From contig NC_057797.1 in NCBI RefSeq assembly GCF_018294505.1, forward strand, positions 123,571,116 through 123,635,115: a stretch of DNA of 64,000 nt. Reading direction: 5' to 3'. Shown here in pieces: positions 47,447 to 60,116 of this stretch (the first letter of the stretch is position 1; each line of letters begins with the position of its first letter). The translations under genes were made by a program, and so were the position numbers. The notes beneath the pieces are model-generated. The model was not told where the DNA came from. It ran no database searches and saw only the letters and a list, made by a program, of their open reading frames with translations. Source of the stretch: Triticum aestivum (Eukaryota > Streptophyta > Magnoliopsida > Poales > Poaceae).

Positions 47447-50400
47447 CTACTCCAAGTTTGAAGCATCAATGGTGTTCAATTCACCTCTTAACCTGCAAAA
47501 CACTTTCTCATCAAGTGGTTTCGTGAATATATCAGCTAACTACTTTTTGTGCGAACATGCTTAAGATTAATGTCCCCTTTGGCAACATGATCTCGAATGA
47601 AATGATGACGAACTTCAATATGCTTAGTTCGAGAATGTTGCACGGGATTGTGAGCAATCTTAATAGCACTTTCATTGTCACAAAGTAATGGAACATGTTT
47701 CACAGATATCCCCTAATCTTTAAGAGTTTGGGTCATCCAAAGTAATTGAGACCAACATGATCTAGCGGCAATGTATTCCGCTTCGGCGGTGGATAAGGAT
47801 ACCGAGTTTTGTTTCTTGGAAGACCAAGACACAAGAGATCTACCAAGAAATTGACAAGTACCCAAAGTGGACTTTCTATCAACCTTGCCACCGGCATAGT
47901 CCGAGTCGGAGTAGCCAACAAGATTAAAGGAGGCCCTCTTTGGATACCAAATGCCAAAATTTGGTGTATGGATTAAGTATCTCACTATCCTTTTCACGGC
48001 CTTAAGATGACATTCTTTAGGAGCGGCTTGATATCGTGCACACATGCACACACTTAGCATAATATCGAGACGTGAAGCACATAGATATAGCAATGAACCA
48101 ATCATAGAGCGATAAACCTTTTGATCAACCGGTTCATCATCTTTGGTTAAATCAAGATGTCCACTGGTAGGCATGGGTGTAGTCATACCTTTGCATTCTT
48201 TCATATTGAACTTCTTTAATAAGTCCTTGGTGTACTTCGTTTGAGAGACAAAGGTACCTTCCTTAGTTTGCTTGATTTGCAAACTAAGAAAGAATTTGAG
48301 TTCACTCATCATCGACATCTCAAACTTCTCCGACATTAGCTTTCCAAACTTTTCACTAAAATGAGGGTTAGTTGATCCAAATATAATATCATCGACATAA
48401 ATTTGGCACACAAATAGTTCTCCATTAACCCTTTTAGTAAAAAGAGTAGAATCTATTTTTCCAATTTCAAAGCCTTTTTCAATAAGGAACTTGGTCAAGC
48501 ATTTATACCATGCTCTAGGAGCTTGTTTAAGACCATAAAGAGCTTTGTGAAGTTTGTAAACATGATTAGGTTTCTTAGGATTGACAAATCCGAGAGGTTG
48601 CTTAACATAAACTTCCTCCTCTATTTCACCATTTAGAAAAGCACTTTTAATGTCCATTTGGTACAAGGTGATATCATGATGATTAGCATAGGCAAGTAAG
48701 ATGCGAATGGACTCAAGTCTAGCAACGGGGGCATATGTCTCACCATAGTCCATACCTTTGACTTGAGTGTAGCCTTGGGTGACGAGACATGCTTTGTTGC
48801 GAACTACTTGTCCATCTTCATCTTGCTTGTTGCGAAACACCCATTTGGTACCGATGATGTTGTGGTTGTTGTCGGGCTTCTCAACTAATGTCCAAACTTG
48901 ATTTCTCTCAAAGTTGTGTAGCTCTTCATGCATGGCATTTATCCAATCCGGATCTTCCAAATCTTCTTCAACCTTCATAGGTTCAATGCTAGAGATGAAT
49001 GAATAGTGTTCACAAAAGTTAGCTAAACAAGTTTTTGAGCGAGTGATTCTCCCGGTTTGGATATCATTGTAGATTTGCTTGACGGGATGGTCTTTAGCAA
49101 TTCTTGCTCAAACTCGTGAAAGCTTTTGCTTGGATCTTGGTTGAACATCTTCTTCATCTTGTTCTTCTTCTTGGCCTTCTTCGTTGTTGACGTTGTCGTT
49201 CTCTTGTCGTGGTGGAGAAGGAGGTTGTTGGCGTTCATCTTGGTGCACTTCCTCGTTTTCGTCATCTTGGTGTGTCCCACTTGTGGATGCTTCCGTATCA
49301 ACTCTTGGTTCACCTTGTTGTGAGGTCGAAGCTTCCACTTGGATGGACGAGATACTCTCCTTCACCTCCGTTGGACGAATCTTGCCAATAGACAAGTCTT
49401 GGATTGCTTCTGAAGGGTCTTTATCTCCTACATCAATTGGCAATTGCTCTACTTGCGAGCCATTAGATTCATCAAACTTCACATCTACCGTCTCTTCAAC
49501 CTTTCGGGTGAAATTATTGTAGACACGGTATGTGTGAGAGTTTGAGCCATAACCAAGTAGGAAACCTTCATGAGACTTAGGAGCAAATTTAGAACGATGA
49601 TGCTTATCAAGAATGTAGCACTTTGAGCCGAATACTCGAAAGTATCCAACTTGTGGTTTGTTACCGGTGAGGAGCTCGTATGCCGTCTTGCCGAGTAGCT
49701 TGTGAAGATACAAGCAATTTGTTGCATGACAAGTTGTCTCAACCGCTTCCGCCCGAAAGTGCTTTGGCGTCTTGTACTCATCAAGCATCGTTCTCGCCAT
49801 TTTGATGAGTGTCCGGTTCTTCCTCTCAACAACTCCATTCTGTTGAGGTGTGTACGTAGCCAAGAACTCATGTGAAATCCCTTCTTCATCAAGAAAGGTG
49901 TCCACATTTGTGTTCTTGAACTCCGTTCCGTTGTCGCTGTGAACCTTCTTGATTTTCACTTCAAATTGATTTTGGGCCTTCCTAGCGAAGTTTTTGAAAA
50001 TATTTTGGACCTGCGATTTATCATCGAGAAAGAACACCCACGTAAATCTTGAAAAATCATCAACTATAACTATACCAAAAGAATTTCCACCAAGACTTTT
50101 TTAAGCGTTAGGACCAAAAAGATCCATGTGAAGTAGCTCGAGTAGCCTCCTTGTGGTCATGATGTTCTTCACGGGATGCCTTCCTCCACCCTGTTTACCT
50201 GCTTGACAAGTGTTGCAAAGTCTATCCTTATCAAATATGACATCGTTAACGCCAAGGATATGATTTCCTTTAATAAGCTTGTCAAGGTTTCGCATACCAA
50301 CATGGCCTAATCATCTATGCCATAACCAACCTTTGGAGGATTTAGCAATTAAGAAAGTTCTAGGTTGAGCCTTTTTAGTGAAATCAACAATGTAAAGATC

Positions 50401-51381
50401 ACCTCTGCGTATACCGGTAAAGACTATTTTATGATTATCTCTACGAAACACTTGGCAATCTACTTCGGTAAATAGGACATTGAAACCGAAAACAGCAAGT
50501 CTAGATACTGAAAGTAAATTGTAGCCAAGAGATTCAACGAGCATGACATTTTGTATGGAGCTATCATGTGATATGGCCACCTTACCGAGGCCAACCACCT
50601 TACCCTTTGAGTTGTCACCGAAAGTGACATACTTTTGAGGACCATCATTTTCAGCAAGCTCACGAAACATGTCTTTATCTCCGGTCATGTGATCAGTACA
50701 TCCACTATCAAGAACCCATTCCTTTCCACCTGCCATATATCCCCGAAGATTTGCCATAATACCAAAGTGTCTCATTGCATCATCAAGATCAAAATCACTA
50801 TCATCATCCTCGTCATAGTATCCATGTTCAACATCATCATGTGGTGGATCAAATCCTAGAGAGGGTGATTCGTTAGAGTGAGTTTGACAATGATCTTCCG
50901 TATGAATTTTAATAGCTTCGGAAATAATATCACTAATAATTCCAACATCTCCTTTGGCACGCATAAGGTTTGTAAGCTCAAATAGACAATCACCAAACAT
51001 AGGATCATTGGAATTTATCTTACTCAAGGCAATAGACTTATGGAGAATTTCATCTAGATTTTTCAAGGAATAATTTGGAAAGTGTTCCTCAAGAAATTTC
51101 CATATGGTGTAGGCACACTTAAGAGTAGGCAAACATCCAATCAAGTTTCTAGGCAAGCCTCTAGTGATAAGATTAACAGCTCTAAGATTGTGAATCATGT
51201 CAATTGACTCATCAAGGGTAGGATGCATGGGATCAACATGAGGTGCACAAGGGATAGCATTATACTTGTTCAAATGATATTCATTGAAAATCACAAGCAT
51301 CTCATTTTTCCACTCATGAAAATACTCTCCATCAAGTATAGGCACTCTATGTCTAAGACTCCACAAAGTAGACTCATCCAT
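47447..51381 (-). pseudogene. pol: F gag-pol polyprotein, near-complete with nonsense codons
   Basis: One frame from ATG 51381 (MDESTLWSLRHRVP) carries a short gag with DGEYFHEWKNEM and a UBN2-like core, then protease VLDSGCTDHMTG (about 50725-50690). Integrase zinc region and core D/D/E follow ([31 protein letters not shown]), then RT with YVDD (about 48390) and RNase H with DSDYAGGKVDRKST. No CCHC knuckle is visible between gag core and protease. Stops are TGA at 50313-50311, TAA at 50103-50101, TGA at 49110-49108 and TAG at 47715-47713, with a frame change near 47540. Between the stops the frame is preserved. Confidence 0.9.
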
Positions 51382-51422
51382 CTTCCTCCAATGGTGTTTA
51401 AACCAAAGAAATGGAGACCAAT

Positions 51423-51434
51423 GCTCTGATACCA
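51423..51434 (-). other. Primer binding site of F
   Basis: Minus-strand TGGTATCAGAGC, two bases from the LTR. Confidence 0.93.
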
Positions 51435-51436
51435 AT

Positions 51437-53115
51437 TGTAAGGATCGAGAAGAGGTGTCTAGAGGGGGGTGATTAGACACTAAGTACCAAAAGTTGCAGT
51501 TTTTTATTTCTTTAAGTTGAAGTGGAGTTTTGGCACAAGTTTAACAAGCACAATACATATCAAACAAGCATGCAAAGAGTATATGAGCAACGGAAAGTAA
51601 AGCATGCAACTTGCAAGAATGTAAAAGGATGGGATTGGAGTGTGCAAACGCAATTTGGAGACACGGAGATTTTTGAGACGTGGTTCCGATAGGTGGTGCT
51701 ATCGTACAACCACGTTGATGGAGACTTCAACCCACGAAGGGTAACGGCTGCGCAAGTCCACGGAGGGCTCCACCCATGAAGGGTCCACGAAGAAGCAACC
51801 TTGTCTATCCCACCATGGCCGTCGCCCATGAAAGACTTGCCTCACTAGCGGTAGATCTTCACGAAGTAGGCGATCTCCTTGCCCTTACAAACTCCTTGGT
51901 TCAACTCCACAATCTTGTCGGAGGCTCCCAAGTGACACTTAGCCAATCTAGGAGACACCACTCTCCAAGAAGTAACAAATGGTGTGTTGATGATGAACTC
52001 CTTGCTCTTGTGCTTCAAATGATAGTCTCCCCAACACTCAACTCTCTCTCACAGGATATGGATTTTGTGGAAAGAAGATTTGAGTGGAAAGCAACTTGGG
52101 AAGGCTAGAGATCGAGATTCATATGGTAGGAATGGAATATCTTGGCCTCAACACAAGTGTAGGTGGTTCTCTCTCAGAAAATGTATGTTGGAAGTGTAGG
52201 TTCGTTCTGATGGCTCTCTCCACGAATGAAGAGGTGGAGGGGTATATATAGCCTCCACACAAAATCTAACCGTTACACACAACTTGCCAATCTCGGTGGG
52301 ACCGAATTGATAAACTCGGTTGGACCGATTCAGCAAATCTAGTGACCGTTAGGATTTTTGGTGGGACCGACATGCAACTCGGTAGGACCGATATGGTTAG
52401 GTTTAGGGCATAACCTAATCTCAGTGAGACCGATTACACAAACTCGGTGAGACCAATTTTGGTAATAAGCTAACCAGAGAGTTGGTCAGGTAAACTCGGT
52501 GGGACCGATTCGCTCATTTCGGTGAGACCGAAATGTTACGAAAAGGAAACAGAGAGTTTATGTTGCAATCTCGGTAGGACCGATTATGCAAACTCAGTGA
52601 GACCGATTTTGGTAATAGATCCATAGAGAGATATTGCAATCCCATCTCGGTGAGACCGAGATCCCTATCGGTGAGACCGATTTGCCTTGGGTTTGTGGCA
52701 GTTGCTATGACATCTGAACTCGGTGGCGCCAGATAGAAAGAATCGGTGGGGCCGAGTTTGACTTTTGGTTTAGGTCATATGTGGATGTGAGAAAGTAGTT
52801 GAGGGCTTTGGAGCATATTACTAAGCACTTTGAGCAAGAGCCTCATTAAGCAACACCTCATCCCTCCTTGATAGTATTGGCTTTTCCTATAGACTCAATG
52901 TGATCTTGGATCACTAAAATAGAAAATGTAGAGTCTTGAGCTTGGAGCTTGAGCCAATCCATTTGCCCTTAGCATCTTGAAGGGGTTCCACATCCTCTAG
53001 TCCATGCCACTTCATTGTTGAACTTATCTGAAACATACTAGGTAAAAGTGTTAGTCCAACAAGAGATATGTTGACATTAATTACCAAAACCACCTAGGGA
53101 GCACTTGTTATTTCA
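51437..53115 (-). repeat. 5' LTR of F (1,679 bp)
   Basis: It ends TGTAAGGATCGAG (plus left) and TTATTTCA (plus right); the latter is a mutated form of the TGCTTTCA seen in the other LTR. The minus-strand TATATATA lies at plus 52243-52250. Confidence 0.93.
52293..52755. promoter_or_regulatory. Paired palindrome array in F 5' LTR
   Basis: Fourteen motifs start at 52293, 52316, 52358, 52379, 52421, 52444, 52496, 52519, 52571, 52594, 52647, 52668, 52720 and 52743. Pairs are 23, 21, 23, 23, 23, 21 and 23 bp apart, identical to the other LTR. Some motifs read TCAGT instead of TCGGT, as expected after loss of a methylated CG. Confidence 0.75.
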
Positions 53116-53688
53116 CCTTCCCTCCTCCTTCTCCCTTCCCTTTTTCCTATTCCATGTGTGAGGTGGAATCCTACTAGGACTAGGGAGTCCTAGTAGGACT
53201 CCACACTTTGGGCATGCCCTATGAGGGTCGGCCTCCTCCTCCCTCCATACTTTATATACGTGGCCAGGGGGCACCCCATAGACACACAAGTTGATCATTG
53301 ATCCCTTAGCCGTGTGCGGTGCCCCCCTCCACCATAATCCACCTCGGTCATATCATCGTAGTGCTTAGGCAAAGCCCTGCGACGGTAGCATCATCATCAC
53401 CGTCATCACGTTGTCGTGCTAACGAAGCTCTCCCTCGACACTCAGCTGGATCGAGAGTTCGTGGGACGTCACCGAGCTGAACGCGTGCAGATCGCGGAGG
53501 TGTCGTACTTTCGGTACTAGGATCGGTCGATCATGAAGACGTATGACTACATCAACCGCGTTGTCATAACGCTTCTGTTTACGGTCTACGAGGGTACATG
53601 GACAACACTCTTCCCTTCTCGTTGCTATGCATCACCATGGTCTTGCCTGTGCGTAGTTAATTTTTTGAAATAAATGCATTCCCCAACA
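53116..53688 (+). repeat. 5' LTR of G, second piece
   Basis: It starts with the right copy of CCTTC and continues the Angela-type LTR with TATA (TTATATA, 53252-53258). It ends CCCCAACA directly before the primer site. Confidence 0.9.
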
Positions 53689-53689
53689 G

Positions 53690-53702
53690 TGCTATCAGAG
53701 CC
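53690..53702 (+). other. Primer binding site of G
   Basis: TGCTATCAGAGCC, one substitution from the initiator-Met-tRNA complement. Confidence 0.88.
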
Positions 53703-56508
53703 AGGTTTATGCGTAGATGTTATATGCACGAGTAGAACACAAAGGAGTTGTGGGCGTGAGTATATACATATTGCTTGACTTTACTAGTTTATTCTTGATT
53801 CGGCGGTATTGTTCGATGAAGCGGCCCAGACCGACATTACGCGTATGCTTACGCGATACCGGTTCTACCGCCGTGCATCGCACACAGGTGGCTACTGGGT
53901 GTTTGTTTCTCCAATTTTAGTTGAATCAGTTTCAATGAACAGGGTTCTTTCTGAAGATCAAAAAGCAATCACTATACTACGTTGTGGTTTTTGATGTGTA
54001 GGTAAGAACGGTTCTTGCTCAGCCCGTAGCACCCACGTAAAACTTGCAGCAACAAAGTAGAGGACGTCTAACTTGTTTTTGCAGGGCATGTTGTGATGTG
54101 ATATGGTCAATACATGATGAGATAAAAATTGTTGTATGAGATGATCATGTTTTGTTGAAGTTATCGGCAACTGGCAGAAGCCTTATGGTTGTCTCTTTAT
54201 TGCATAAGATGCAAGCGCCAAATAATTCATTTACTTTATCGCTATGCGATAGCAATAGTTGCAAGAGCAATAGTTGGCGAGACGACCATGTGATGACATG
54301 TTGATAGAGATCAAGATGATTGAGATCATGGTGTCATGTCAGTGACGATAGAGATCATGACGTTTCTTTGGAGATGGAGATCAAAGGCGCAAGATGATCA
54401 TGGCCATATCATGTCACATATTCTGATTGCATGTGATGTTTGCCCTTTATGCATCTTATTTTGCTTAGTTCAGCGGTAGCATTATAAGATGATCTCTCAC
54501 TAAATTTCAAGGTATAAGTGTTCTCCCTGAGTATGCACCGTTGCGATAGTTCGTCGTGCCGAGACACCACGTGATGATCAGGTGTGATAAGCTCTACGTT
54601 CACATACAATGGGTGCAAGCCAGTTTTGCACACGCGGAATACTCGGGTTAAATTTGATGAGCCTAGCATATGCAGATATGGCCTCGGAACACTGGAGACT
54701 AAAAGGTCGAGTGTGAATCATATAGTAGATATGATCAACATAGTGATGTTCACCATTGAAAACTACTCCATCTCACGTGATGATCGGACATGGTTTAGTT
54801 GACTTGGATCACGTGATCATTTAGATGACTAGAGGGATGTCTATCTAAGTGGGAGTTCTCAAGTAATATGATTAATTGAACTTTAATTTATCATGAACTT
54901 AGTCCTGATAGTATTTGCATAACTATGTTGTAGATCAATAGCTCGCGATGTAGCTCCCCGTTTATTTTTGATATGTTCCTAGAGAAGAAATAAGTTGAAA
55001 AATGTTAGTATCAATGATGCAGACTAGCTCCGTGATCTGAGGATTATCCTCATTGCTGCACAGAAGTATTATGTCCTTGATGCACCGCTAGGTGACAAAC
55101 CTATTGCAGGAGTAGATGCAGACGTTATGAACGTTTGACAATGCTCAGTATGATGACTACTTGATAGTTTAGTGCACCATGCTTTACGGCTTAGAATCGG
55201 GACTTCAAAAATGTATTGAACGACATGGAGCATATGAGATGTTCCAAGATTTGAAATTGGTATTTCATACTCATGCCCGTGTCGAGAGGTATGAGACCTC
55301 TGACAATACTTTGCCTACAAGATGGAGGAGAATAGCTCAACCAGTGAGCATGTGCCCAGATTGTCTGGGTACTATAATTGCTTGAATCAAGTGGGAGTTT
55401 TTCCAGATAAGATAGTAATTGACAAAGTTCTCTAGTCACTATCACCAAGTTACTAGAACTTCGTGATGAACTATAATATGCATGGGATAACGAAAACAAT
55501 TCCCAAGCTCTTCGCAATGCTAAAATCGGCAAAGGTAGAAATCAAGAAAAGCATCAAGTGTTGATGGTCAACAAGACCACTAGTTTCAAGTAAAAGGGCA
55601 AGGGAAAGAAAGGGAGTTTCAAGAAGAATGGCAAGCAAGTTGCCACTCCCATGAAGAAGCCCAAAGCTAGACCCAAGCCTAAAACTGAGTGCTTCTACTG
55701 CAAAGGAAATGGTCACTAGAAGTGGAACTGCCCTAGATACTTGGCGGATAAGAAGGATGGCATACTGAACAAATGTATATTGGATATACATGTTATTGAT
55801 GTGTACTTTACTAGGGTTTATAGCAAACCCTCGGTATTTGATACTGGTTCAGTTGCTAAGAGTAGTAACTCGAAACAGGAGTTGCAAAATAAACAGAGAC
55901 TAGTTAAGGGCAAGGTGATGGTGTGTGTTGGAAGTGATTCCAAGGTTGATAAGATCACCATCGCACACTCCCTTTACCTTCGGGATTAGTGTTGAACCTA
56001 AAATAAATGTTATTTTGGTGTTTGCATTGAGCATGGATATGATTGGATCATGTTTATTGCAATATGGTTATTCATTTAAGTCAAAGAATAATTGTTGTTC
56101 TATTTACATGAATAAAACCTTCTATGGTCATACACTCAATATAAATGGTTTACTGAATCTCGATTGTAGTGATACACATATTCATATTGAAGCCAAAAGA
56201 TGCAAAGTTAATAATGATAGTGAAACTTATTTGTGGCACTGCCATTTAGGTCATATTGGTGCAAAGCGCATGAAGAAACTCCATGCTGATGGGCTTTTGG
56301 AATCACTTGATTATGAATTACTTGATGCTTGCGAACCATGACTCATGGGCAAGATGACTAAGACTCTGTTCTCTGGAACAATGGAGCGAGCAACTGACTT
56401 ATTGGAAATAATACATACTGATGTATGCGGTCCGATGAGTGTTGAGGCTCGCGGCAGGTATCGTTATTTTTCGACCTTCACGGATGATTTGAGCATATAT
56501 GGGTATAT
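53703..56508 (+). pseudogene. G gag-pol remnant: gag knuckle, protease, start of integrase
   Basis: Heavily decayed. The gag core (about 54000-55680) is broken by many stops. The CCHC knuckle CFYCKGNGH..KWNC (55690-55731) has TAG right after its His. A protease-like VFDTGS follows at about 55837. After a frame change near 55985 the GAG-pre-integrase region (WHCHLGHIGAKRMKKLH, about 56232) and integrase start (IIHTDVCGPMS, about 56410) are readable. The frame stops at the H insertion. RT and RNase H are absent from this window. Confidence 0.82.
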
Positions 56509-57910
56509 TGATAACCCACAAGTATAGAGGATCGCAACAGTTTTCGAGGGTAGAGTATTAAACCCAAATTTATTGATTCGACACAAGGGGAGCCAAAAAA
56601 TATTCTCAAGTATTAGCAGTTGAGTTGTCAATTCAACCACACCTAGATAACTTAATATCTGCAGCAAAGTGTTTAGTAGCAAAGTAATATGATAGTAGTG
56701 GTAACGATAGCAAAAGTAATATTTTTGGGTTTTATAGTGATTCTAACGGTAGCAACGGAAAAGTAAATAAGCGAAGAACAATATAGGAAAAGCTCATAGG
56801 CATTGGATCGGTGATGGAGAATTATGTCGGATGCGATCGATCATGCAACAATTATAACATAGGGTGACACAGAACTAGCTCCAGTTCATCAATGCAATGT
56901 AGGCATGTATTCCGAATATAGCCATATGTGCTTATGGAAAAGAACTTGCATGACATCTTTTGTCCTACCCTCCTGTGGCAGCGGGGTCCTATTGGAAACT
57001 AAGGGATATTAAGGCCTCTTTTTAATAGAGTACCAAACCAAAACATTAACACATAGTGAATACATGAACTCCTCAAACTACGGTCATCACCGATAATGGT
57101 CCCGATTATTGTCACTTCGGGGTTAACAGATCATAACACATAATAGGTGACTAAAGACTTGCAACATAGGATCAAGAACTCACATATATTCATGAAAACA
57201 TAATAGGTTCAGATCTGAAATCATGGCACTCGGGCCCTAGTGACAAGCATTAAGCATAGCAAAGTCATAGCAACATCAACCTCAGAACATAGTGGATACT
57301 AGGGATCAAACCCTAACAAAACTAACTCGATTACATGATGAATCTCATCCAACCCATCACCGTCCAACAAGCCTACGGTGGAATTACTCACGCATGGCGG
57401 TGAGAATCATGAAATTGGTGATGGAGGAAGGTTGATGGTGGCGATGGCGACAGATTCCCCTCTTCGGAGCCCTGAACAGACTCCAGATCAGCCCTCCCAA
57501 GAGAGTTTAGGGCTTGGCGACGGCTCCGTATCGTAAAACATGATGAATCCTTCTCTCTGATTTTTTTTCTCCCCAAACACGAATATATGGAGTTGGAGTT
57601 GAGGTCAGTGGAGCGTCAGGGGGGGAAGGAGGTAGGGGGCGCCCAGGGGGTAGGCACGCCCCCACCCTCGTGGACAGGGTGTGGGCCCCCTGATGTGGAT
57701 TCTTCTTCCAGTATTTTTTATATATTTCAAAAATAATCTCCGTTGATTTTCAGGTCATTCCGAGAACTTCCATTTCTGCACAAAAATAACACCATGGCAA
57801 TTCTGCTGAAAACAGCGTCAGTCCGGGTTAGTTCCATTCAAATCATGCAAGTTAGAGTCCAAAACAAGGGCAAAAGTGTTTGGAAAGGTAGATACGGCGG
57901 AGACGTATCA
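56509..57910 (-). repeat. 3' LTR of H (1,402 bp)
   Basis: Minus strand runs TGATACGTCTCC to GGGTTATCA. A TATA-like ATATAT lies at plus 57583-57588 and GC-rich inverted GGGGGCG/CGCCC stretches at 57620-57680. The pattern is that of abundant Triticeae Athila-like LTRs (Sabrina/WHAM group); exact family not certain. Confidence 0.88.
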
Positions 57911-57923
57911 ACTCCCCCAAGCT
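57911..57923 (-). other. Polypurine tract of H
   Basis: Minus-strand AAGCTTGGGGGAGT abuts the TGATACG of the 3' LTR. Confidence 0.88.
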
Positions 57924-60116
57924 TAAACATTTGCTTGTGCTCAAGCAATTCAGTTGATAAACTGAAAGTGATAAAGAAAAACTTTTACAAACTCTGTTTA
58001 CTCTTGTTGTTGTAAATATGTAAAGCCAGTATTCAAGTTTTCAGCAAAGATTATGAACTAACCATATTCACAATAACATTTAGCTCTCATGTTTACTCAT
58101 ATCAACAACATAATCAGCTAGCGAGCAATAATAACAAATCTCAGATGAAAACACTTTCTCAAAACAATCATGATATGATATAACAAGATGGTATCTCGCT
58201 AGCCCTTTCTGAGACCGCAAAACATAAATACAGAGCACCTTTAAAGATCAAGGACTGACTAGACATTGTAATTCATGGTAAAAGAGATCCAGTCACAATC
58301 ATACTCAATGTAAGCTAACAGTAATGGATGAAAATGACAGAGGTGCTCTCCAACTGGTGATTTTTAATAAGAGGATGACGACTCAACATAAAAGTAAATA
58401 GATAAGCCCTTCGCAGAGGGAAGCATGGATTTGTAGAGGTGACAGAGCTCAGTTTTGAAATAGATACGAATAATATTTTGAGCGGTATACTTTCATTGTC
58501 AACATAACAACTGAGAGATCTCGATATCTTCCATGCTACACACATTATAGGCGGTTCCCAAGCAGAATGGTAAAGTTTATACTCCCCCACCACCAACAAG
58601 CATCAATCCATGGCTTGCCCGAAACAACGGGTGCCTCCAACTAACAACAATCCTGGGGGAGTTTTGTTTGCAGTTATTTTGATTTCATTTGAGCATGGGA
58701 CTGGGCATCCTGGTGACCAGCCATTTTCTCGTGAATGAGGAGCGGAGTCCACTCCTCTTGAGAATAACCCGCCTAGCATGGAGGATACAAACAGCCCTAG
58801 TTGATACATGAGCTATTCGAGCATACAAAACAGAATATTTATTTGAAGGTTTAGAGTTTGGCACATACAAATTTACTTGGAACGGCAGGTAGATACCGTA
58901 TATAGATAGGTATGGTGGACTCATATGGAATAACTTTGGGGTTTATGGAATTGGATGCACAAGCAGTATTCCCGCTTAGTACAAGTGAAGGCTAGAAAAA
59001 GACTGGGAAGCGACCAGCTAGAGAGCGACAACAGTCATGAACATGCATTAAAATTAATCGACACCGAATGCAAGCATGAGTAGGATATAATGCACCATGA
59101 ACATAAATATCGTAGAGGATATGTTGATTTTGTTTCAACTACATGCGTGAACATGTGCCAAGTCAAGCCGCTCGAATCATTCAGAAGAGGATACCACCCT
59201 ATCATACCACATCACAACCATTTTAATAGCATGGTGGCACGCAAGGTAAACCATTATAAGCTCCTAGTTAATTAAGCATGGCATAAGCAACTATAATCTT
59301 TAATTGTCATTGCAAATATGTTTCTTTCATAATAGGCTGAATCAGGAATGATGGACTGATCATATTTACAAAAACAAGAGAGGTCGAGTTCATACCAGCT
59401 TTCCTCATCTCAATAAGTTCATCATATAATCATCATTATTGCATTTCACTTGCACGACCGAATAGTGTGGAAAATAATAATAGTGCACGTGCATTGGACT
59501 AAGTTGGAATCTGCAAGCATCCAATTCAAGAGAGAAGACAAGGTAATATGGGCTCTTTGTTAGATCAACAATAATGCATATAAGAGCCACTCAACATTTT
59601 CATCATGGTCTTCTCCTCTCGACCCCCAAAGGAAAGAAAAGAAACAAAACTATTTACACGGGAAAGCTCTCAACAAGTAAAAGAAGAACGAGAAATATTT
59701 TTGTGTTTTCTTTTAATTACTACTACTACAGGCATGGAAAGTAAACTAACTAAAATCTACAACTAATTTTTCTTTTGGTTTTTCTTAAGGTTTTTCAAAC
59801 ACACAAGAAGAAAACAAGAAAATAAAAATAAACTAGCATGGATGATACAATGAAAGAGTATGAGCACCGACAACTGGCATGAGTGTGTGAACATAAATGT
59901 AATGTCGGTGAGAAATACGTACTCCCCCAAGCTTAGGCTTTTGGCCTAAGTTGGTCTATGCCCATGGATGGCTTGGTGGATATCCGAAGTTGAAGCTGGG
60001 GTCGTACTGAGATGCATCAGCTATTGCTTGACGAGTTGCATCTTGGAGGCGGGCTTCCTCAGTCATCCTCTCATACTCGGTCACCTCCTCCCTGGTTATA
60101 ACATATCTCCCTTTGC
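57924..60116 (-). other. H noncoding region between ORF1-like gene and 3' LTR
   Basis: 2.2 kb with no frame that resembles a gene. It holds two further GGGGGAGT motifs on the minus strand (plus 58581-58588 and 59931-59938), the latter within AAGCTTGGGGGAGT like the true polypurine tract. Confidence 0.55.

Larger units (their letters stand above)
43975..53115 (-). mobile_element. Element F: full-length copia element (SIRE-like) with both LTRs, inserted in G's LTR
   Basis: 5' LTR 51437-53115, 3' LTR 43975-45661, primer site, polypurine tract and a gag-pol in one frame. The target duplication CCTTC is intact. Nonsense codons make it defective. Between pol and the 3' LTR lies 1.8 kb without a clear gene. 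Confidence 0.92.
42818..56508 (+). mobile_element. Element G: Angela/WIS-type copia element, 5' part
   Basis: The 5' LTR begins TGAAGGAAATATGCCCTAG and is split by F; it resumes at 53116 and ends CCCCAACA at 53688. Primer site and a decayed internal region follow. The element is cut by H inside the integrase. Orientation is plus. This abundant family supports the Triticeae assignment. Confidence 0.88.

Noticed and set aside
54000..55680. Short ORFs in the G interior as separate small genes
   Set aside because: They fall where Angela-type gag should be and are fragments of a decayed frame.
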